Shown here: positions 26,266 through 34,543 of the stretch, one piece after another
Layout: every line of letters begins with the position of its first letter
Numbering within the stretch: position 1 is the first letter of the stretch
The notes under the pieces: model-generated
Seen by the model: the letters and a program-made list of their open reading frames with translations, nothing else
Told to the model about the DNA's origin: nothing
The model's database searches: none
DNA from: Altererythrobacter sp. C41
Lineage (GTDB): Bacteria; Pseudomonadota; Alphaproteobacteria; Sphingomonadales; Sphingomonadaceae
Length of the DNA: 64,000 bases
Reading direction: 5' to 3'
Assembly: GCF_016803135.1 (NCBI RefSeq)
Contig: NZ_JAEVFE010000010.1
Span: 1 to 64,000 of the forward strand
Position numbers and translations under genes: made by a program

Positions 26266-26607
26266 TCATGCGGCCCGCTTCCGGACCACGCTCTCGCGCA
26301 GGAGATAGATCCGGCCGCAGTCGATCTTCAACGGTATGGTGGGAACGCAGCCCTCGTCACCGCCGAGGGCCTTGCCGCTCTTCAACGAAATACGCCAGTT
26401 GTGCAGCGGGCAGGTGACGCTGTCGCCATGAACGATGCCCTGGCTGAGCGGGCCTTGCCTGTGCGGGCACTTGTTGACCAGCGCGTAGAACTCGCCGCGC
26501 ATGGTATGGAACACGGCAATCTCTTCGCCGCCGATCACTGGCAGCGTGGCCGCCATGCCCGGTTCGATCTGCGTGATCGGGCCGAGGTCGAGCCATGTCG
26601 CCTCCAT
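26266..26607 (-). CDS. nirD: Nitrite reductase [NAD(P)H] small subunit NirD
   Basis: 113 aa Rieske-fold protein. Both ligand pairs are present: C47-P-H49 (NKCPHRQGPL) and C66-P-L-H69 (TCPLHNW), so unlike many NirD proteins this one should hold a real [2Fe-2S] cluster. The ATG at 26607 shares a base with the nirB stop (TAATG), so the two are translationally coupled. It forms the assimilatory nitrite reductase with NirB in the cytoplasm, reducing nitrite to ammonia with NAD(P)H. Last gene of the nitrite operon. Confidence 0.93.
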   Translation of the reverse strand: MEATWLDLGPITQIEPGMAATLPVIGGEEIAVFHTMRGEFYALVNKCPHRQGPLSQGIVHGDSVTCPLHNWRISLKSGKALGGDEGCVPTIPLKIDCGRIYLLRESVVRKRAA

Positions 26608-29096
26608 TATGCGTACTCCATGCCGGCGGGGATGACGGTGGCGAGATGGCTGTGCAGATCGCGCCGTTCGCCGGCGGCGCGTTTGGCCCAAGGATCGTCC
26701 TGCATGAACTGTTGCGAATGGCGGAACCGGTCAGCCAGTTGTCGCACGGCGTCCGGGTCGTCGAACATCTGCGCCCTGATCCAGTCGAGCCCCTTGCGCT
26801 CGAGCCACGGTGCGGTCCGCTCGAGGTAGTGCGCATCCTCGCGGTAGAGCTGGATGAAGGCGGCGCAGGTTTCCAGCGCCTCCTCCTCGGTGGCGACCTT
26901 GCACAGCAGATCGGTGGCGCGCACCTTTATCCCGCCGTTGCCGCCGATGTGCAACTCATAGCCGCTGTCGACGCAGACCACGCCGAAATCCTTGATCGTC
27001 GCCTCGGCGCAGTTCCGCGGGCAGCCGCTGACCGCCATCTTGAATTTGTGCGGCATCCAGCTGCCCCAGCTCATCTGCTCGAGTTTGACTCCGAGGCCGG
27101 TCGAATCCTGCGTCCCGAAGCGGCACCATTCGCTACCGACGCAGGTCTTCACTGTGCGCAGGCTCTTGCCGTAGGCATGGCCGGAGACCATTCCTGCGGC
27201 ATTCAGGTCGGCCCAGACCGCGGGTAGGTCTTCCTTCCTGACCCCGAAGATATCGAGCCGCTGACCGCCGGTGACCTTGACCATCCGTGCGCCGAACTTC
27301 TCGACCACGTCGGCGATCGCGCGCAACTCCTGCGGCGTGGTGATCCCGCCCCACATGCGGGGGACGACCGAATAAGTGCCGTCCTTCTGGATGTTGGCGT
27401 GGAGCCGTTCGTTGACGAAACGGCTCTTCTGGTCGTCCTCGTACTCGCCCGGCCAGGCACAGAGCAGGTAATAGTTGAGCGCCGGGCGGCAGGAGGCGCA
27501 GCCGTCGGGTGTGGTCCAGTGCAGCTCCTGCATCACCTGCGGGATCGCCTTGAGTTCCTTCTCGAGGATCAACCGGCGGACGTCGTCGTGACCGAAGCTG
27601 GTGCATTTGCACATCGTTTTGGGGCCGGCCTGAACCTGGTCGCCGAGTGTAAGCGCCAGCAGGCTGTCGACCAGCCCAGTGCACGAGCCGCAGCTGGCCG
27701 ACGCCTTACAGGTGGAGCGCACCGCATCGAGGCTGGCGGCGCCCCCGAGAATGCACTGGACGACCTTGCCTTTTGTCACGCCGTTGCAGCCGCAGATTTC
27801 AGCGTCGTCCGAAAGGGCAGCAACGGCGGCATCAGGGTCCGCGAGCGCACCCCCGCGGAGCGCGAATGCCTGGCCGAAGATCAGCCCCTCGCGCAGCTCC
27901 GACACGTCCTCCTGCCTCTTCAGCAGGTCGAAGTACCAGTTGCCGTCGGCGGTGTCGCCGTAGAGCACCGCGCCGACAATGCGGTTCTCCTCGAGAACCA
28001 AGCGCTTGTACACGCCGCGCGCGGCGTCGCGCATGACGATATCCTCGCCCTCATCGCTGCCCGAGAAGTCGCCGGCGGAGAACACGTCGATGCCCGACAC
28101 CTTGAGCTTGGTCGAAGTGACCGATCCCCCATACCCACTGGGCCGTTCCGTCACGTGATCGGCCAGTGCGCGGCACATCTCCCACAGCGGAGCAACGAGG
28201 CCGTAGCACTGCCCGCGGTGCTGGACGCATTCGCCGACGGCGAGCACGTCGGGGTCGGAAGTGACCATGTGGTCGTCGACCAGGATACCGCGCTCGCATT
28301 CGAGGCCGCTGGTCTTGGCCAGCATCGTCGCCGGACGGATGCCCACCGCCATGATCACCATGTCGGCCGGAATCTCGCGCCCGTCCTTCAGCCGCACGCC
28401 GGCGACATGGCCGTCCCTCCCGACGATCTCCTCTGTGTCCGCGCCGGTCAGGATCGTCTGCCCGCGCCGCTCCAGCTCCTGCTTCAGCAGCCAGCCGGCC
28501 GCCTCGTCGAGCTGGCGTTCCATCAGCGTCGGCATCAGGTGGACGACCGTCACGTTCATTCCGCGCAGCGAAAGGCCGTGCGCCGCTTCCAGCCCGAGCA
28601 GCCCGCCGCCGATTACCACTGCGTTGCCGCCCTGCTCGGCGGCGGCGAGCATCTTGTCGACGTCGTCGAGGTCGCGGAACGTGACCACGCCCGGCAGGTC
28701 GCGGCCGGGGACCGGGATGATGAACGGATCGGACCCAGTCGCGATCAGCAGCTTGTCGTAGGGCTCGACCCGGCCGGAGCGGCTGACCACCGTCTTACGC
28801 TCGCGGTCGATGTGGTCGACCGGATCGCCGGAGACCAGCTCGATATCGTTCTCGGCGTACCACTCGGCGGCGTTGAGCACGATCTCGTCGAAGGTCTTCT
28901 CGCCTGCGAGGACCGGGGAGAGCATGATGCGGTTGTAGTTCACCCGCGCCTCGGCGCCGAAGATCACCACGTCGAACCGCTCGCGGTCGCGTTCGAGGAT
29001 TTCTTCGACGGCCCGGCACCCGGCCATGCCGTTGCCGATCACGACCAGCTTCTCCCGCGCCGGTCTGGCAGAATTGAAAGTCGTAGGGGCGTTCAT
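26607..29096 (-). CDS. nirB: Nitrite reductase [NAD(P)H] large subunit NirB
   Basis: 829 aa, full length. N-terminal FAD/NAD(P)H module (VIGNGMAGCRAVEEIL; second Rossmann VVIGGGLLGLEAAHGL), a central BFD-like [2Fe-2S] domain with paired Cys (EICGCNGV, CKASASCGSC) and a C-terminal ferredoxin-nitrite reductase domain with the [4Fe-4S]/siroheme cysteines in WCRFGTQDST and SGCPRNC. It reduces nitrite to ammonium. Coupled to nirD and preceded by nirC and a porin gene. Siroheme synthase is not encoded in the window. Confidence 0.95.
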   Translation of the reverse strand: MNAPTTFNSARPAREKLVVIGNGMAGCRAVEEILERDRERFDVVIFGAEARVNYNRIMLSPVLAGEKTFDEIVLNAAEWYAENDIELVSGDPVDHIDRERKTVVSRSGRVEPYDKLLIATGSDPFIIPVPGRDLPGVVTFRDLDDVDKMLAAAEQGGNAVVIGGGLLGLEAAHGLSLRGMNVTVVHLMPTLMERQLDEAAGWLLKQELERRGQTILTGADTEEIVGRDGHVAGVRLKDGREIPADMVIMAVGIRPATMLAKTSGLECERGILVDDHMVTSDPDVLAVGECVQHRGQCYGLVAPLWEMCRALADHVTERPSGYGGSVTSTKLKVSGIDVFSAGDFSGSDEGEDIVMRDAARGVYKRLVLEENRIVGAVLYGDTADGNWYFDLLKRQEDVSELREGLIFGQAFALRGGALADPDAAVAALSDDAEICGCNGVTKGKVVQCILGGAASLDAVRSTCKASASCGSCTGLVDSLLALTLGDQVQAGPKTMCKCTSFGHDDVRRLILEKELKAIPQVMQELHWTTPDGCASCRPALNYYLLCAWPGEYEDDQKSRFVNERLHANIQKDGTYSVVPRMWGGITTPQELRAIADVVEKFGARMVKVTGGQRLDIFGVRKEDLPAVWADLNAAGMVSGHAYGKSLRTVKTCVGSEWCRFGTQDSTGLGVKLEQMSWGSWMPHKFKMAVSGCPRNCAEATIKDFGVVCVDSGYELHIGGNGGIKVRATDLLCKVATEEEALETCAAFIQLYREDAHYLERTAPWLERKGLDWIRAQMFDDPDAVRQLADRFRHSQQFMQDDPWAKRAAGERRDLHSHLATVIPAGMEYA

Positions 29097-29151
29097 CCGT
29101 ATTGTTTCCTTTCCGCCATGCGCCTGTGCGGCAATGCAGGAGGGAGCGGCC

Positions 29152-29988
29152 TCACGCGGCGCGGGCGAGAACCACCGGGGCCGTCGCCCGGCTGGGGCTC
29201 GTGCGGATGTGCGTGGCGTAGAGGGTCAGGCCGGTGAAGGTCAGCCCGCCAACGAGGTTGCCCAGCACGGTCGGGATCTCGTTCCACCAGAGGTAATCGA
29301 GCACCGAGAACTCGCCGCCCATCATCAGCGCGACCGGGAAGAGGAACATGTTCACGATCGAATGTTCGAACACCATGTAGAAGAACAGCATGACCGGCAT
29401 CCACATGGCGATCGCCTTGCCGCTGACGTTGGTCGAGACCATCGCACCGACCACGCCGGACGAGACCATCCAGTTGCACAGCATTCCGCGCACGAAGATC
29501 GTCATCCATCCGGCCGCGCCGTACTGGGCATAGCCGAGTGTGCGGTCGACGCCGATCCCGGCCAGCTTTTCGCCGACCGCGCTCGGCTCGGTCTGAAAGC
29601 CGTAGGTGAAATAGATGGCCATCAGCACCGCGGTCGTAAGAGCACCCGCGAAGTTGCCGGTAAAGACCAGCCCCCAGTTGCGCAGCACCCCGCGCCAGGT
29701 GCAGCCCGGCCGCTTGTCGAACACGGCCAGCGGCGCGAGGACGAAGACACCGGTGAGGAGATCGAAACCAAACAGGTAGAGAATGATGAAGCCTACCGGG
29801 AACAGAACGGCACCCAGCAGCGGCTCACCGGTCTGGACTGTGACGGAGATCGCGAACGCAGCGCCCAGCGCGAGGGTGGCCCCCGCCATGAAGGCGCGGA
29901 TTAGTGTATCCTTGGTAGACATGAAGATCTTGGATTCGCCGGCGTCGACCATCTTGGAGACGAATTCACTCGGTGCGAGATACGACAT
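29152..29988 (-). CDS. nirC: Formate/nitrite transporter family channel (NirC-like)
   Basis: 278 aa FNT protein with six hydrophobic segments and the family motifs: KIFMSTKDTLIRAFMAGATLALGAAFA at the N-terminus, NWGLVFTGNFAGAL in the third helix region and MVFEHSIVNMFLFPVAL in the fifth. The ATG at 29988 starts the conserved MSYLAPSEF and has a GGGAG box; the open frame continues upstream without homology. Placement just before nirB argues for nitrite entry or export across the inner membrane, not formate. Confidence 0.88.
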   Translation of the reverse strand: MSYLAPSEFVSKMVDAGESKIFMSTKDTLIRAFMAGATLALGAAFAISVTVQTGEPLLGAVLFPVGFIILYLFGFDLLTGVFVLAPLAVFDKRPGCTWRGVLRNWGLVFTGNFAGALTTAVLMAIYFTYGFQTEPSAVGEKLAGIGVDRTLGYAQYGAAGWMTIFVRGMLCNWMVSSGVVGAMVSTNVSGKAIAMWMPVMLFFYMVFEHSIVNMFLFPVALMMGGEFSVLDYLWWNEIPTVLGNLVGGLTFTGLTLYATHIRTSPSRATAPVVLARAA

Positions 29989-30002
29989 TGCAAAACTCCC
30001 GG

Positions 30003-31256
30003 TTAGAAGCTGATTTCGGCCTGGAGCCAGAATTTCTCGGTATCGACGGCGAACTCGTCCGCCTGATAGTTCGCGTACTTCGCCAGCAGCCCGACCCGGC
30101 CGAGCTGGAAGCCGGCCGAGGCATCCCACTCGCTTCCGTAATCGAGCCCGGCGAAGTCGCTTTCGAACTTGTGGTAAGTGAGGCCCGCCTTCAGACCGGG
30201 CAGGAACGGTACGCCGAACGCGCGGCCGACCGTGAATGAATAGTCGCGCAGGCCGTTCGGCGGAGTGGTCGTGAACATGTCTGCCCAGCCGTTAAACGCG
30301 TGGAGCGTCGCGAGCGGAGTCTGGAAGGCGGCCACACCGCCGTCGCTGCCGAGTTCCTCGTAACTGGCGGCGAGATTGAAGCCGAATACGCCGACGCCGA
30401 GCTGTGCGGTGACGTAGTCCGCGTCGTAGGAAACCGGATTGGCGCCATAGTCGCTCTGGCGGGCGTAGCTGGCAGAGGCATTCAGCTTGACGGGATCCAG
30501 GGGGACGTCGGCACTAGCGAAAATCCCGTAGGTCTGGCTCGAGAAAGCGATCCGCGTGTCGTAGTCGATCAGATAGGCGAACGCCTTGCTCTCAACGACG
30601 GAGAGATCGATCCCGCCATTGAGCAGGACGAGATCGCCGTCGAAGTGTTCGTTCGGGCTGTCGCCGCCGAACACCGTTCGCTGCGAGATCGAGTAGGTCG
30701 CGTCGAGGGCGAAAGGGCCGATCTTCGCCTGGCCGCGCACGGCATCGAAGGTCTGCTCGTTCTGGCGCCAGCCGACGTTGCCGACGAAGCGTGCATTGTC
30801 GAGAATGATCCGCTGGCGTCCGATGATAACGCCGGTACCGTCCTGCATATATGACACCTGCAGTCGGTTAAGTTCGACGTTCTCGGGATCGGCAACGACC
30901 GGGAAGGACTCCAGACCGTTGCCGGGCAGCGTGTCGTTGTAATCGCCGGTCAGCGCCAGCGTGCCCTCGGCTTCGGCGAGGAACGAGAACCCGTCAATGG
31001 CAAGTTCGGCGCCGGCGCGGCCGCGCAGGGTGAGCGCTTCGGCGTCTTCGGGCATCCCCGCCTGATCGACGCTTTCATGGCGCAGGCGTGCGACAAGGAT
31101 CGGATCGAGCGTTGCGCCGCCGCCGACCTCGACCGGATCGCCGGCCGCGGCCGTTGCTACTTGCGGCCAAGCCGTGCCCGCGAGCGCAACCAGCGCCCCG
31201 ATCCGCACCCGCCGCGGACCGTGTTTCGTCTGAAAACCTGCGCCGTGATCGCCCAC
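30003..31256 (-). CDS. Outer-membrane porin (alginate-export-like beta-barrel)
   Basis: About 417 aa from a GTG at 31256, which gives a signal peptide (RRVRIGALVALAGTAWPQVATAAAG) and follows a GCGAGG box. The remainder is alternating beta-strand sequence ending in the terminal aromatic strand FWLQAEISF, with repeated GRQRI, YDTRI and SASYARQSDY strands, as in alginate export/OprD-like barrels. It is the first gene after the terminator-bearing leader and precedes nirC by 14 bp, so it is probably the outer-membrane entry route for nitrite or nitrate. The substrate assignment is from context. Confidence 0.8.
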   Translation of the reverse strand: MGDHGAGFQTKHGPRRVRIGALVALAGTAWPQVATAAAGDPVEVGGGATLDPILVARLRHESVDQAGMPEDAEALTLRGRAGAELAIDGFSFLAEAEGTLALTGDYNDTLPGNGLESFPVVADPENVELNRLQVSYMQDGTGVIIGRQRIILDNARFVGNVGWRQNEQTFDAVRGQAKIGPFALDATYSISQRTVFGGDSPNEHFDGDLVLLNGGIDLSVVESKAFAYLIDYDTRIAFSSQTYGIFASADVPLDPVKLNASASYARQSDYGANPVSYDADYVTAQLGVGVFGFNLAASYEELGSDGGVAAFQTPLATLHAFNGWADMFTTTPPNGLRDYSFTVGRAFGVPFLPGLKAGLTYHKFESDFAGLDYGSEWDASAGFQLGRVGLLAKYANYQADEFAVDTEKFWLQAEISF

Positions 31257-31286
31257 TCGAAACCTCGCCGGACCAGCGCACAACGC

Positions 31287-31338
31287 AAAAAAAAAGCCGC
31301 CACGACATGGCTTCCGGGAGGAAGCCAGATCGGGCGGC
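31287..31338 (-). terminator. Leader terminator/attenuator before the porin-nir operon
   Basis: On the minus strand GCCGCC (31338-31333) can pair with GGCGGC (31301-31296), enclosing an inner hairpin GGCTTCC/GGAAGCC (31326-31309), and is followed by nine T residues (31295-31287). It lies inside the transcript leader, only 30 nt before the porin start, so it works as an attenuator and not as an end-of-gene terminator. It is the expected target of NasT antitermination. Confidence 0.75.
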
Positions 31339-31347
31339 GACGTTGCC
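31336..31347 (-). promoter_or_regulatory. Candidate ANTAR (NasT) hexaloop hairpin
   Basis: On the minus strand GGC-AACGTC-GCC forms a short stem with a six-base loop carrying A at position 1 and G at position 4, the signature recognised by ANTAR proteins. Its 3' arm (31338-31336) is the first half of the terminator's 5' strand, so hairpin and terminator are mutually exclusive. The usual upstream partner hairpin was not found with confidence. Confidence 0.5.
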
Positions 31348-31416
31348 ACGCAATGTAAGAACCGAACGGAAGTGTTGCTCGCTCCCGGCATTGGGGCGGC
31401 GTCCGTTCTGCAGGGA

Positions 31417-31444
31417 ATGTTATCGAATCAGCGGGCGTTCGCAA
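31417..31444 (-). promoter_or_regulatory. Candidate promoter of the porin-nir operon
   Basis: On the minus strand TTGCGA (31444-31439) and TAACAT (31422-31417) are separated by 16 nt, giving a predicted start near 31410 and a leader of about 150 nt that includes the hexaloop hairpin and the terminator. Just upstream, a TTTTTGC/GCAAAAA hairpin directly follows nasS. Confidence 0.4.
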
Positions 31445-31476
31445 GTATTTTTTGCGATGCAGCAAAAACTCGACTG

Positions 31477-32685
31477 TTAAGGAAGCCGGGCGAGGTACTC
31501 TTCCATCTTTTCCGGATCGAAGCTGGCACCGTCAAAAAAATTGTTTGGGGACAATGTGATAACGCCCTGCTGTGTGCCCACCGAGGTGAGCTGCGCGACA
31601 CTTCCTTCCACCTTTGAACTGGCGCCCGGTAGGGGATCGCCGGTGTCGTACATTGCACTGCGATAGACATCCGGCCGAAAGACCGCCGCGGCCGCTGCGG
31701 CCTCCTCGGTGGAGAAAGGGGAGCGATCCCAGCGGATCATCTGGGCGTACAGCCACAGCGCCTGGCTGACCCAGGGGAAGTTGGCCGCCTCGCTGTACTG
31801 GAACATGAAATCCGGAAAGTGCACGGCCTCTGCTCCGGATTGCAGAACCAGGCGATCCGATATCGCGCGACGGATGAGCGCCGGATCGCCGCCGACATAC
31901 TCGGGCCGTGCAAGGATCCTCGCATTCGCATCCCAGTTCTCCGGATCGACGAAGTGGCGGCCGGCCCTGCGCATGGCGCGGATCAGCGCCTCGAACGCAG
32001 GCCGCCGGCCATCCAGTACCGGCCGTCGCACCGCGAGGACCTTTTCCACGCCCCTTCGCCAGATCTGGGCGGTGGCAAGCACGATCCGGGCGACGTCGCG
32101 CTCGACCGCGAGGCTGTTCCACGGTTCACCGACACAAGCGCCGTCGATCTCCCCACTGGCGTAGGCGTCCGCAACGAAGGGAGGGGCAACGGTCACGATC
32201 TCGACGTCCTCGTCGGGCCTGATTCCGCAAGCTGCGAGCCAGTAACGCAGCATGTAATTGTGACTGGAATAGCGGTGGACCACACCGAAGCGGAGTTTCG
32301 CCCCAGCGCGTTTGCGCTCCGCCGCCTCGCTTGCCAGCGCGGCACCGAGCCGGCGGGGATCCTCGAACGTGCCCGACCGCGCGATCCTGCCGGCCAGCGC
32401 GGTGGACATCGTGACCCCATTGCCGTTTAGCCCGAGCACGAACGGCACGGCCAGCGGCTGCGCAGGGCGTCCACGGCCGAGGGTAGCGGCAATCGCCAGT
32501 GGCGCGATCAGATGCGCGGTGTCGGTGTGGCCGTAGAGCAGCCGATCGAGCACGGTTGCCCAACTCACATCGCGCTGGAAACTCAGTGCGAGCCCTTCCT
32601 CTTCGGCGAAACCATGCTCGTGCGCGAGGATCGGCAGGCAGGCGTCCGCCAGCGGGAGGAAACCGATGGTCAGTTGCTCGGTCAC
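31477..32685 (-). CDS. nasS: Nitrate/nitrite sensor NasS (NrtA-like, cytoplasmic)
   Basis: 402 aa with the NrtA/NasS periplasmic-binding fold (LTIGFLPLADACLPILAHEHGF; later YWLAACGIRPDEDVEIVTVAPP and VGEPWN), but with no signal peptide, which distinguishes the cytoplasmic sensor NasS from transporter subunit NrtA. In known systems NasS binds NasT and releases it when nitrate or nitrite is present. Its ATG overlaps the nasT stop (ATGA). Downstream lies the attenuator-controlled porin-nir operon, the probable target. Confidence 0.9.
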   Translation of the reverse strand: MTEQLTIGFLPLADACLPILAHEHGFAEEEGLALSFQRDVSWATVLDRLLYGHTDTAHLIAPLAIAATLGRGRPAQPLAVPFVLGLNGNGVTMSTALAGRIARSGTFEDPRRLGAALASEAAERKRAGAKLRFGVVHRYSSHNYMLRYWLAACGIRPDEDVEIVTVAPPFVADAYASGEIDGACVGEPWNSLAVERDVARIVLATAQIWRRGVEKVLAVRRPVLDGRRPAFEALIRAMRRAGRHFVDPENWDANARILARPEYVGGDPALIRRAISDRLVLQSGAEAVHFPDFMFQYSEAANFPWVSQALWLYAQMIRWDRSPFSTEEAAAAAAVFRPDVYRSAMYDTGDPLPGASSKVEGSVAQLTSVGTQQGVITLSPNNFFDGASFDPEKMEEYLARLP

Positions 32686-33263
32686 GTTCCGTCTCCCAGA
32701 AGATCGTGCGCCGTCACGACCGCTTCCGCTATCTCGGCGATCCGCCGGTTCGAACTCATCGCCTTGCGTCGCAGCTCCGCGTATGCCTCGGGCTCGCTGA
32801 GCTTCTTGCTATCCATCAGGATGCGTTTGGCGCGATCGATGGTTTCGCGTTCCGCAAGCTTGCCCTCGGCCGCCGCCAGATCGGCCTGAAGCCTGGCGAA
32901 GGCATTGAAGCGCTTGATGGCCAGGTCGAGCAGCGGCCTGATCCGATGGGCGGAAAGGCCGTCGACCACATAGGCGGAAACGCCGGCATCGATCGATGCG
33001 GCGATCGCTTCATCGTCCGACTCGTCGACGAACATTGCGATGGGCCGGGCGAGCACGCGGCTGACGGCAAAGTATTCCTCCAGCACGTCGCGCGACGGGT
33101 TGCCGAGATCGATCAGCACGACATCGGGCGCGAACGCTTCGAGCCGTGAGATGAGACCCTGCCGCTCAGTCAGGATGAATATCTCGCTATCGGGTAGCTG
33201 CGCCAGCCCTTCTTCGATGATCGACGCCCTCGTGGTGCTTTCGTCGATGATCGCGATCCGCAT
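32682..33263 (-). CDS. nasT: ANTAR antiterminator NasT
   Basis: 193 aa: N-terminal receiver-like domain (1-115) with D52 in VVLIDLGN, a linking helix, and a C-terminal ANTAR domain (about 135-188: ERETIDRAKRILMDSKK then EAYAELRRKAMSSNRRIAEIA). ANTAR proteins bind hexaloop hairpins in nascent RNA and prevent terminator formation. Coupled to nasS. In the absence of nitrate or nitrite NasS should sequester it. The terminator at 31287-31338 is the likely target. First gene of the nasTS unit. Confidence 0.93.
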   Translation of the reverse strand: MRIAIIDESTTRASIIEEGLAQLPDSEIFILTERQGLISRLEAFAPDVVLIDLGNPSRDVLEEYFAVSRVLARPIAMFVDESDDEAIAASIDAGVSAYVVDGLSAHRIRPLLDLAIKRFNAFARLQADLAAAEGKLAERETIDRAKRILMDSKKLSEPEAYAELRRKAMSSNRRIAEIAEAVVTAHDLLGDGT

Positions 33264-33781
33264 GGCGGCTTATTGCGGTGCGGGATGCAGCGAATGCAAG
33301 CTTGCTGTTACTCCAGGGCTAGTTCGCGCCCGTAGATTTCGATCGGTTTGCGTTCGGCTGCATGGAACCCGCAAGCCGCCCGCGGCCTTTTGCGGGCGGC
33401 CTTGAGGACGATGGTAGCGAAGATGAGAGGAGCAAGTAGGCCAAGCGTATCGCCGCGTTCAACCATCCCCCCAGCCCCACCATCCGACAAATGCGAACAG
33501 GATCGCCAAGACGGCAAGCTGAGCAAGGATGAGTTGCTTCACTGCGGCATCTCCGCGATCTTTGTCAGCCGTTCATCACGCGGCTCTTCATGGCGGGAGA
33601 TTGCCTCGGTGCGACAGGGTCCGCAATGGAGTCGTGTGCGGACTGGCCTCTTCCCAATAAACGACACGCCGCCCAACATTGGGCACAGCGAACCGTCAGT
33701 CGACCGGAGCCGCCAACAAAGCTGTCCTACACCGGTGAGATGGGATTGCCTAAAAGCGGACGGTGGTTCAGCCTCGATGGA
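33264..33781. other. Intergenic stretch with a hairpin and one long repeat copy
   Basis: About 520 bp between nasT and the divergently oriented YdeI-like gene. A strong hairpin, GCCGCCCGC (33375-33383) with GCGGGCGGC (33392-33400), lies above nasT. A 117-bp segment at 33619-33735 is repeated at 49029-49145. An open minus frame at 33308-33526 has no recognisable content and is not called. Confidence 0.45.
33619..33735. repeat. 117-bp intergenic repeat, copy 1
   Basis: Collinear with 49029-49145 over the whole length; the first 28 bases match at 26 positions (GTCCGCAAT..., then GTCGTGTGCGGACTGG), and a shared GGAGCCGCC block lies near the 3' end. The last part includes a copy of the short dispersed element (from 33713). 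Confidence 0.6.
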
Positions 33782-34375
33782 ATGGACGATAGCGAACATC
33801 GCGGTGGGCTGCCGATCCGGCTATTTCAGGATCAACCGGCGTTCGAGGATTGGTTGTTGGCCGAGCCGCGGACGAGCAAGGGGCTGTGGCTCAGATTCGC
33901 GAAGAAGGCATCAACCCTCGCCACCATTTCAAAGGCCGAGGCCATCGATTCCGCGCTGTGCCACGGCTGGATCGATGGGCAGCTGGACAAATATGACGAC
34001 ATAAGCTGGATTGTCCGCTTCACGCCGCGCAGGCCAGCGAGCAAGTGGTCGGCGGTGAACCGCGGTCGCGCGCTGGAACTAATCGATGCGGGCCGCATGA
34101 GGGCAGCGGGACTGGCCGAAGTCGAAGCTGCAAAAGCGGATGGACGCTGGGCAGCGGCCTACGCGCCAGCGAGCCAAGCCGAAGTACCGGCCGATCTACA
34201 GGCGGCCCTCGATCGCTGTCCTGCTGCCGCGCAGTTCTTTGCAACCCTCACAGGCGCGAACCGGTACGCGATCCTGTACCGGATTGCTGCGGTGAAGAAG
34301 GCAGAAACGCGCGCGCGCCGCATCGCGGAGTTTGTGTCTATGCTGGAGCGTGGTGAGACAGTTCATCACCCGTAG
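33782..34375 (+). CDS. YdeI/OmdA-family protein
   Basis: 197 aa. The family layout is clear: PIRLFQDQPAFEDWLLA at the N-terminus, KGLWLRFAKK, EAIDSALCHGWIDGQLDKYDD, RFTPRRPASKWSAVNRGRAL and, at the end, TRARRIAEFVSMLERGE. The ATG at 33782 begins the conserved part; an open frame extends upstream. YdeI-like proteins are DUF1905/OmdA-related and have been linked to peptide or bacteriocin protection in some bacteria, but the biochemical role is unknown. Confidence 0.85.
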   Translation: MDDSEHRGGLPIRLFQDQPAFEDWLLAEPRTSKGLWLRFAKKASTLATISKAEAIDSALCHGWIDGQLDKYDDISWIVRFTPRRPASKWSAVNRGRALELIDAGRMRAAGLAEVEAAKADGRWAAAYAPASQAEVPADLQAALDRCPAAAQFFATLTGANRYAILYRIAAVKKAETRARRIAEFVSMLERGETVHHP

Positions 34376-34403
34376 TCGGCCTAGGGGATCGTAGCGGTTC
34401 GCG

Positions 34404-34460
34404 CCGACATAGCTGACGTTCCCAAGGCAAAAGTCAGCCGTCGTGAGCTGCCCTACGTTC
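34404..34460. repeat. Dispersed 57-bp element, copy 3
   Basis: CCGACATAGCTGACGTT starts 29 bp after the YdeI-like stop, with CTGCCCTACGTTC at +44. Confidence 0.65.
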
Positions 34461-34543
34461 AGGCACTGACTGGCGACGGTAATTGGGTCGAGGGCGGCCG
34501 CTCCGCTCCTGCATCAAATGCGCAAGCGGACGTCAGGCGGACC

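Noticed and set aside
27399-29237. 612-codon open frame on the plus strand opposite nirB
   Set aside because: Exact antisense shadow of nirB in GC-rich DNA; low-complexity His/Val/Arg/Asp-rich protein without domains.
31381-31420. Possible upstream (P1) ANTAR hairpin in the nir leader
   Set aside because: Several short stems exist, but none has a six-base loop with A1 and G4 and a stem longer than two pairs.
31450-31471. TTTTTGC/GCAAAAA hairpin after nasS as terminator of nasTS
   Set aside because: AT-rich seven-base-pair stem with only a short A/T tail; may simply be part of the next promoter region, so it was not listed as a terminator.
33308-33526. 72-codon minus-strand frame above nasT
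   Set aside because: Contains a short hydrophobic stretch but has no ribosome-binding site or family resemblance, and it spans the strong hairpin at 33375-33400.
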